Assembly: GCA_001803315.1 (NCBI GenBank)
Contig: MHBQ01000005.1
Coordinates: 55,204-114,644, forward strand
Length of the DNA stretch: 59,441 nucleotides
Direction of reading: 5' to 3'
From: Lentisphaerae bacterium RIFOXYC12_FULL_60_16
Lineage (GTDB): Bacteria; Verrucomicrobiota; Kiritimatiellia; UBA8416; YA12-FULL-60-10
Made by a program: the position numbers and the translations under genes. This document shows positions 33,285 to 38,925 of the stretch, in pieces. Below the pieces are notes generated by a model. It had not been told where the DNA came from, ran no database searches, and saw only the letters and a list, made by a program, of their open reading frames with translations. Every line of letters begins with the position of its first letter. The stretch's first letter is position 1.

Positions 33285-33761
33285 ATGGACACGGCAACCT
33301 ACACATTCACCGGAGCGGAAGACTGGGGTGTCGAAGAAGGTCCGCGTATCCCCATCCGTGTCTGGAGTAAATCCAGGAAGAAGTCGATTGTCGTTTTTGC
33401 CTTGGCTGACACCGGAGCATCAGGCTGTGTCTTTCCGGCTGAAATGGCAACATACCTAGACCACAATCTCGATGCCCCAAACGTGAACATCCACAATGCA
33501 CGCACGTTCAACGGCCGCCCCGTCAAGACCTACAGGCACACGTTTTTTGTCGACATTCTTACTCCGGACAGGCGGGATGTCATAGGGAGGAACAAAATGA
33601 TTGTCCCCTGTGTGTCCGGACTCGCCGAGCCGCTGCTTGGCGTTCACGATTGCCTTACAAGTTTTAAAGTGACCGTCGACTATCCGAAGAAACGAATCAA
33701 ACTCGGCTGGACGCCGCAGCAAGGTGGGTTCGGTTCGAGTCAGTCCCCCGGGACCATCTAA
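33285..33761 (+). CDS. Retropepsin-like aspartic protease
   Basis: 158 aa. The DTG active-site motif is FALADTGASGCVFP (~res 38-51). A glycine-rich flap-side stretch (PLLGVHDCLTSFKVTVDY) follows in the second half, with the hydrophobic LL-G motif of single-domain retroviral-type proteases. Such enzymes act as homodimers. There is no signal peptide, so it is cytosolic. It is the last gene of the deaminase module and has no ribosome site of its own, which suggests translational coupling to the 65-aa gene. Its target is unknown; cleavage of a partner in this module is speculation. Confidence 0.7.
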   Translation: MDTATYTFTGAEDWGVEEGPRIPIRVWSKSRKKSIVVFALADTGASGCVFPAEMATYLDHNLDAPNVNIHNARTFNGRPVKTYRHTFFVDILTPDRRDVIGRNKMIVPCVSGLAEPLLGVHDCLTSFKVTVDYPKKRIKLGWTPQQGGFGSSQSPGTI

Positions 33762-34031
33762 CGCCACCAACCTAATAAAACTCACCCGCGCCCTTAAAAT
33801 CATCCAGGGTAAAGAAGCGTTACATCGTAATAAATGATTCCGCTGAAAAAGCCTCGGTCGATGATGCCCACCATGCTTGACGATCACGTTTTGCGATTGT
33901 GGTCCGTAACGCGAGAGATCCGGGGACAAATTACCCCGGTCGCTTTCGTTAACCGGTTGTAATAACTGTTGATTCAGCCGATATGGCGGCAGGCTTGGAC
34001 CGGTGAATCTGACATACGATTTCACAGCTTC
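33762..34031. other. Non-coding stretch after the protease gene
   Basis: About 270 bp with no credible reading frame on either strand, lower GC than the flanks, and no clear terminator. Together with repeat copy 4, the hsdS remnant and 34323-34564 it makes an 800-bp gene-poor junction. The part 34323-34564 shows nothing recognisable except the ribosome site of the SIR2 gene (AAAGGAG near 34553). Confidence 0.5.
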
Positions 34032-34100
34032 CGCCACCCAAAGAAAACGCCAGTGCAATTATGGCAAATATCTGCAAATATATTGTCCCTGATTTTTCCT
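34032..34100 (+). repeat. Island repeat copy 4 (subtype 1/4)
   Basis: CGCCACCCA, AAGAAAACGCC, AGTGCAATTATGGCAAATAT, CTGCAAATATATTGTCCC, TGATTTTTCCT. It shares left and right extensions with copy 1. The hsdS tail begins at the next base, 34101, so repeat and remnant are fused without a spacer, as at copy 2. Confidence 0.88.
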
Positions 34101-34101
34101 C

Positions 34102-34209
34102 GCTTCCGTATTGCTCGAACGCATTCGCGTAGCGCGGACAACGGCAACAGAGACTCAGGTCAGACGGGGAAGAATATCAGGGAAGAGAATGGTCACATCG
34201 AACCAATGA
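34102..34209 (+). pseudogene. 3' remnant of a second hsdS gene (direct repeat copy B extends to 34322)
   Basis: Thirty-six codons in frame, ASVLLERIRVARTTATETQ then VRRGRISGKRMVTSNQ, stop TGA. They match the end of the intact hsdS (ASVLLERIRIARTAATETQ, KRKVTSHQ). The homology continues through 34322 into non-coding DNA that also follows the intact gene. Several differences are synonymous, so the two copies diverged from a related, once-functional gene rather than by recent copying. It has no start or recognition domains. Confidence 0.85.
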
Positions 34210-34564
34210 TATGTTGCACGATGGAATGAGGTGCTGGATTCAACGCCCACCGGTGATGGAGTGTTTGACCGGTGAACAGTGGACTGCTTTTTGCGAGCGA
34301 CATGGGGACAAGCGGCGGGATACTTGCAGATAGTAAGGGAATTCGATATGGCATTGCCTTATGATTCTGGTGTAGACCACCGGTGGGTTGAAGATGGGAA
34401 GCGTCTTATCTCGCATGTCGGAACATGAACTCAACGCCAGGGATAAAGAAATGCAGTTCATCTTTTGATGTTACGATGTGAACCAAATGCCTTCATCACC
34501 ACAATCCCTGAAAAAGCAAGCCACGCCCCCGCGTTTAGGGAGAATAATCCAAAGGAGAAACGCA

Positions 34565-35731
34565 ATGCCTGATCAGAACCCCCAACCAACTATTCCGAAG
34601 TTCAGATCACGTGGTGTCACCGAATGGCGTCCACTGGCGATGGATGGTGATGGCGATGACACACAGAAAAGCAACAAGGAGGACCTGCACAATGTGCTGC
34701 TTGGTTCCTTGCAGATGCAGCACCTTGTTGTGTTGGCAGGTTCCGGATGTTCACTATCAGCAGGTGGTCCTTCGATGACAGACCTGTGGGATGCCGCAGT
34801 CGATGCGAAACCAGCTGTGGCAACGAGAATCGCGAAGCGTGTGGGTCAGAATCTTGACGTCAAGAACATCGAAACATTCCTGTCCAGAATCGAAGCGTTC
34901 CTTGCTTTGCACGAAAACGCCAGAATTGCCAGATTCCTGAACGTGAGCAAGGGACTGATTCTCGACAAGTGTTCAGAATTCCTGCAAATGAACAAGCTCG
35001 ATGCCCACAAGACCTTTCTGCATCGCCTATCGCGGCGCCGGGTGCGCGATCAGCGGCTGAAGGTTTTCACCACCAACTACGACCTATGCTTTGAACGCGC
35101 CACTGGCGAACTAGGCGGCGTTGCTCTAGACGGGTTTTCCTTTGCCGCACCACGCAGTTACGACCCCCGCTTCTTTAGCTACGACATTATTCGCCGCCCG
35201 CGTGGCGGCGACGATCTGGGCCATTATCTCGAAGGCGTCTTCCTGCTCTACAAACTCCACGGCTCGGTAAACTGGGCGCGGACGGCGGATGGAACGATCA
35301 TCGAAAGGGTTAATCCAAATCCTCAGGAAGCATGCCTGATCTATCCGGCCACGGGAAAGTATCAGCAGAGTTTCACGCAACCACATCTGGAATCCATGGC
35401 GCAGTATCTCGCCGCCGTTCGGGAACCCAATACCTGCGTACTGGTCGTCGGCTTTGGCTTTAATGACGATCACCTTGCCGAACCTTTACTAGACGCCGCG
35501 AAATCAAATCCCCATCTGCGCCTTATCATCGTTGACTCTGACGCGGAAGACAAGGTGGCCAACGGTAACAAGTACTGGAAGGGGTTCAAGCATCTTGGCG
35601 AGCGCGGGGAAGACGTTTGGTTTATCGCGGCCACCTTCGGTGAATTCGCTCGGATGATCCCTGATCTGAAGTCTCTGACGCCAGCGGATACATTAATGAA
35701 GGCTATCCAGAATGCGACGAGAGAGCGATGA
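34565..35731 (+). CDS. SIR2-domain defence protein (SIR2-HerA system)
   Basis: 388 aa from ATG 34565, with AAGGAG seven bases upstream. The SIR2 fold is shown by VVLAGSGCSLSAGGPS (NAD-binding, ~55-70), VFTTNYDLCFERAT (~167) and the catalytic-His region LYKLHGSVNWARTADG (~229-244). VVGFGFNDDHLAEPLLDAAK is the C-terminal Rossmann motif. SIR2 proteins paired with HerA degrade NAD and/or DNA on phage infection and cause abortive defence. The stop overlaps the HerA gene by ATGA, which fits the known two-gene system. Confidence 0.88.
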   Translation: MPDQNPQPTIPKFRSRGVTEWRPLAMDGDGDDTQKSNKEDLHNVLLGSLQMQHLVVLAGSGCSLSAGGPSMTDLWDAAVDAKPAVATRIAKRVGQNLDVKNIETFLSRIEAFLALHENARIARFLNVSKGLILDKCSEFLQMNKLDAHKTFLHRLSRRRVRDQRLKVFTTNYDLCFERATGELGGVALDGFSFAAPRSYDPRFFSYDIIRRPRGGDDLGHYLEGVFLLYKLHGSVNWARTADGTIIERVNPNPQEACLIYPATGKYQQSFTQPHLESMAQYLAAVREPNTCVLVVGFGFNDDHLAEPLLDAAKSNPHLRLIIVDSDAEDKVANGNKYWKGFKHLGERGEDVWFIAATFGEFARMIPDLKSLTPADTLMKAIQNATRER

Positions 35732-37497
35732 ATACGCAATCGATAGATCAGGAGTTTCCGCGAGGATTGCTAAGTCCTGAACTGTTTCTCGGGGTGACGG
35801 CATCGGTCACGGCACGAACGGTGGGGGTTAATCTGAGCGAGGCAGGCAGACCGAGTGGCTCGCACTTTTCCGGTGGGCGTTATGGTCGCGGGGAGGTGGG
35901 AGAGTTCGTACTAATCGAAGGTCAGCAGAGCCTGCTTCTCGGCCGAATTGCTGAGATTCGACTGCGCGAACCCGAACGCCGTGGCATCACACACAGTTTT
36001 GTCGGCGATAGCGAACTAGACGCACTCGGAAGCATTCAGCTTTTGGGTTGTGTCGCCATGGATGATCTGCGGGTAACGGCTGGTGTGGATGCCTATCCTC
36101 GCCTCGGTGACCGGATTTACGCCGCGCCGCATCGGTTCATTGCTTTGCTGCCGCGCCTGATGGAACCCGATGAAGACAATGCTGGGAGCGTGACGTTGAA
36201 TCTTGGCGCGATTGACGTTGCACATGAGAGCGCCGTTTCCATTAAGCCGGAGCGTCTGTTTGGTCGACATTGCGCCATCCTTGGCGCAACAGGTGGCGGC
36301 AAGAGCTGGACCACGGCGAGGATCATCGAGGAGAGCATAAAACACAAGGCAAAGTTGATCCTCATTGATGCCACCAGTGAGTATCGCGACTTTGCTGGCG
36401 ATACAGTGATGCACTGCCATCTTGGGGACCCTGTTCACAAGGCGACCGCATCGCTTGCTGCGTCACTTCCGCCGACAAGTTTTCTTGAATCAGACTTCGT
36501 CGCCCTCTTCGAGCCCGCCGGTAAGGTGCAGGGACCAAAACTACGAGCCGCGATGAGGAGTCTCAGGCTGGCGAAGCTACAACCTCAACTTGCAGTCAAT
36601 GGGTGCCTGCGAAAGCACGAGCAACTGAAGCAACCAATAGCCGACGCAGAGCTGAACCCAGACATTTCCGCCCTGCTTGACGATCCTCGACAACCATTTG
36701 ATGTGTCAAAGTTGGTGAGCCAGATTGAACAAGAATGTGTTTGGCCTAACGGCGGAACCCAGCGTGCACCTGATTTGACGCGATGGGGTGCCGCAGACGA
36801 AGGGGGCTACGCCAATTGTCTTTCATTGTTCACGCGTATCAGCGGTGTCTTGACGTCTCCGGCCTTCAGGTGCGTATTTCAAGATGGCAACGCATCTGCG
36901 TTGACCTCACAATTCGATGCGTTTATAGCAGGGGAAAAGAGGCTGTTGCGTATCTGCCTGAGCGGCATCGCTTACGAATATCATGCCCGCGAGATTATCG
37001 CCAACGTCATCGGACGCCATCTCCTGATTAAAGCCCGAGACGGAGCTTTCCAACAAAGACCAACGGTTGTCATGGTTGATGAGGCTCATAACTTTCTTGG
37101 CCGCCATATCGGGGCCGAAGACTATGCAGCCAAGCTGGATGCGTTTGAACTGATCGCCAAAGAGGGGCGGAAATACGGCCTCAACATCTGCCTCGCCAGT
37201 CAGCGCCCCCGTGACATCACTGAGGGCGTTTTGAGCCAGATGGGCACTATGATCGTCCACCGATTGACGAACGATCAGGATCGTGAAGTCGTGGAGCGTG
37301 CCTGTGGTGAGATTGATCGTGCGGCATCAGCATTCTTACCCAACCTGCGGCCAGGAGAAGCCGCCATCATCGGCACCGACTTCCCGATTCCACTGACGAT
37401 TCAGATTCACGAACCCTCCACCAAGCCGAAGTCAGACGGCCCTAGGTTTCAAGAACAATGGGCAATCGTGCCACACTCGGCGGAGGCTTCAGAATGA
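35728..37497 (+). CDS. HerA-family hexameric ATPase (SIR2-HerA system)
   Basis: 589 aa. An N-terminal HAS-barrel-like part (GEFVLIEGQQSLLLGRIAEI) precedes the FtsK/HerA ATPase core: Walker A ILGATGGGKSWTT (~184-196), DATSEYRDF, Walker B VVMVDEAHNFLG (~446) and the sensor/arginine-finger region ICLASQRPRDITEGVLSQMG then TMIVHRLTNDQDREVVERAC. It assembles as a ring with SIR2 subunits around it. All key residues appear present. Confidence 0.9.
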   Translation: MNTQSIDQEFPRGLLSPELFLGVTASVTARTVGVNLSEAGRPSGSHFSGGRYGRGEVGEFVLIEGQQSLLLGRIAEIRLREPERRGITHSFVGDSELDALGSIQLLGCVAMDDLRVTAGVDAYPRLGDRIYAAPHRFIALLPRLMEPDEDNAGSVTLNLGAIDVAHESAVSIKPERLFGRHCAILGATGGGKSWTTARIIEESIKHKAKLILIDATSEYRDFAGDTVMHCHLGDPVHKATASLAASLPPTSFLESDFVALFEPAGKVQGPKLRAAMRSLRLAKLQPQLAVNGCLRKHEQLKQPIADAELNPDISALLDDPRQPFDVSKLVSQIEQECVWPNGGTQRAPDLTRWGAADEGGYANCLSLFTRISGVLTSPAFRCVFQDGNASALTSQFDAFIAGEKRLLRICLSGIAYEYHAREIIANVIGRHLLIKARDGAFQQRPTVVMVDEAHNFLGRHIGAEDYAAKLDAFELIAKEGRKYGLNICLASQRPRDITEGVLSQMGTMIVHRLTNDQDREVVERACGEIDRAASAFLPNLRPGEAAIIGTDFPIPLTIQIHEPSTKPKSDGPRFQEQWAIVPHSAEASE

Positions 37498-37561
37498 GCC
37501 ATACAATTTTGAGAGCATTAATCTGTTGTGAATGGAAACAGCAACAAAGAAAACCTCAACC

Positions 37562-37630
37562 ATGAAAGCACAAGACCTGAAATTCACTCAACTCCTTGAA
37601 GGCTCGAACGCCTTGCCATATACACGGAGG
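37562..37630 (+). pseudogene. N-terminal scrap of a DUF262 (GmrSD-like) gene
   Basis: ATG 37562 opens MKAQDLKFTQLLEGSNALPY. This resembles the conserved start of DUF262 proteins (MKAxxxKFxxLLEGxxQFxIPxxQR), and then the homology stops. The frame is open to 37735 but is not protein-like after about residue 20. Only the first ~20 codons of the family remain. Confidence 0.4.
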
Positions 37631-37752
37631 AGGTCCCACGGGAATGGCGACGGGAAAACGGTGGGACCGTCGAACGAATTCAGGAGTATCTCGATATGGC
37701 AATCCGAAATCGCGAAGCTCTTTTTCATAGGATAACGGAGGTATTGGCATGA
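37600..37752 (+). pseudogene. C-terminal scrap of an unidentified gene, perhaps the HipA-like partner of DUF3037
   Basis: In a frame different from the DUF262 scrap, the codons read EEVPREWRRENGGTVERIQE then YLDMAIRNREALFHRITEVLA and a TGA that overlaps the next ATG (ATGA at 37749). The helical, charged pattern and the four-base overlap are what a genuine upstream operon partner would show. DUF3037 genes usually follow a HipA-like kinase gene, whose C-terminus has a similar PxxW...R pattern, but I cannot confirm identity. There is no usable start upstream. Confidence 0.4.
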
Positions 37753-38603
37753 AGTCGGCGTATTCTTTCGTGGTGTTACGCTATGTGCATGACGTGATGA
37801 CGGGTGAGTTCGTCAATATCGGCGTGGCGCTCTATGCGCCAGAAGCCAAATACCTGGGCGGGCTCTGCAACACGCGGTATGGCCGATTGACCAGTCTGTT
37901 TGGCAAGGGTGAAGTGGATCGCGACTACTTCCGTGGACTCATGCGGTACATCGAGGGAAGATTCGACGAACTTGGCGACAAAATGCGCAGCGAACTGCCG
38001 TTGCACGGCGTGCCTTCCGATGTCACTGAAATCGCAAAGACCATTCTGCCCCCCGACGACAGTTCGCTCCAGTGGTCTGAGCCGGGCGGCGGACAGACCG
38101 AAGACCCGCGCAAGACCCTTGAAGATCTATTCGCGCGACTGGTTGAACGTTATGAAGATCGCCAACCGCGGTCGAACCGGGACGACGGTGAGATCTGGCG
38201 GACTTTCAAACGGGAATTCGAGACGCAACAGGTGATCAACCGCTTGCGCCCGAAACGAATCATTGCGCCGGATGACGACTACGAATTCGAACACGCCTGG
38301 AAAAACCAGCGGTGGCGCATGTACGAACCGATATCGTTCGATCTGCAGGAAGCCGAGAGTATCACGAGCAAGGCCAATCGCTGGTTGGGGCGCGCCATCA
38401 ACCTGAATGATTCATCGGAGAAGTTCGTTCTCCACCTGCTGCTGGGCGAACCCAGCCTGGAGACAATGCGCCCTGCCTATGCGAAGGCGGAGAACATCCT
38501 GAACAAGATACCGATTGAAAAGGTGTTTGTTCGTGAGCATGAAGCGAAGGCATTCTCAGAATCGCTCGCGCTAGACATGAAGGCGCATGTCGAGGACGAA
38601 TAA
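37749..38603 (+). CDS. DUF3037-family protein
   Basis: 284 aa. The N-terminus SFVVLRYVHDVMTGEFVNIG and VALYAPEAKYL is the DUF3037 signature, followed by LFGKGEVDRDYFRGLMRYIE. The C-terminal half is helical and charged. The family is uncharacterised and commonly forms an operon with a HipA-like kinase; here that partner appears only as a scrap upstream. It is probably an orphaned member of a defence or toxin-type pair. The preceding ATGA overlap shows it was once translationally coupled. It is intact as far as can be judged. Confidence 0.7.
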   Translation: MKSAYSFVVLRYVHDVMTGEFVNIGVALYAPEAKYLGGLCNTRYGRLTSLFGKGEVDRDYFRGLMRYIEGRFDELGDKMRSELPLHGVPSDVTEIAKTILPPDDSSLQWSEPGGGQTEDPRKTLEDLFARLVERYEDRQPRSNRDDGEIWRTFKREFETQQVINRLRPKRIIAPDDDYEFEHAWKNQRWRMYEPISFDLQEAESITSKANRWLGRAINLNDSSEKFVLHLLLGEPSLETMRPAYAKAENILNKIPIEKVFVREHEAKAFSESLALDMKAHVEDE

Positions 38604-38608
38604 CCTCC

Positions 38609-38878
38609 ATGCTGACACCGGCATTTGACCGGCAATTCATTCTTCAAAACGCATTCTACGATGAGTTGATTCGGATGGAATCCACCCGGTCGCCAAATCG
38701 GCAAAGCATCCGGATGAAGGGGTGGGATTATACCTCGGCCGGCTGTTATTTTGTGACCATCAACACGCACGCAAGCCGGGCACTGTTCGGCACGATTGTG
38801 AACGGACGGATGGTGTTGAATGCGGCAGGGCGGAATACTTGCAGGGTGGGATTGCCATCGGACCTGCAACCGATATAG
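38609..38878 (+). pseudogene. Truncated REP-associated tyrosine transposase (IS200-like fold)
   Basis: The first ~75 residues match the start of COG1943-type REP-associated transposases: RQSIRMKGWDYTSAGCYFVT then INTHASRALFGTIVNGRMVL. After NAAGRN the frame loses similarity and ends at 38878. The HUH metal motif and the catalytic tyrosine are gone, so it is inactive. It marks the right edge of the accessory island, directly before the metabolic genes. Confidence 0.8.
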
Positions 38879-38925
38879 GATCACCCATACTTATCACGCG
38901 GCACGACGATACGGGGGGAGTATCC

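Noticed and set aside
19962-34100. The four repeats as a CRISPR array
   Set aside because: Spacing is 1-10 kb, not 25-45 bp, and genes lie between the copies; there are no cas genes.
19962-34100. The four repeats as integron attC sites
   Set aside because: No integrase gene and no convincing RYYYAAC/GTTRRRY core pair at the ends; the units between copies are far larger than usual cassettes.
37532-37735. A 67-codon gene between herA and the DUF3037 gene
   Set aside because: Only its first ~20 codons resemble a protein family; the rest is out of frame with the coding-like sequence that overlaps the DUF3037 start, so it is treated as scraps.
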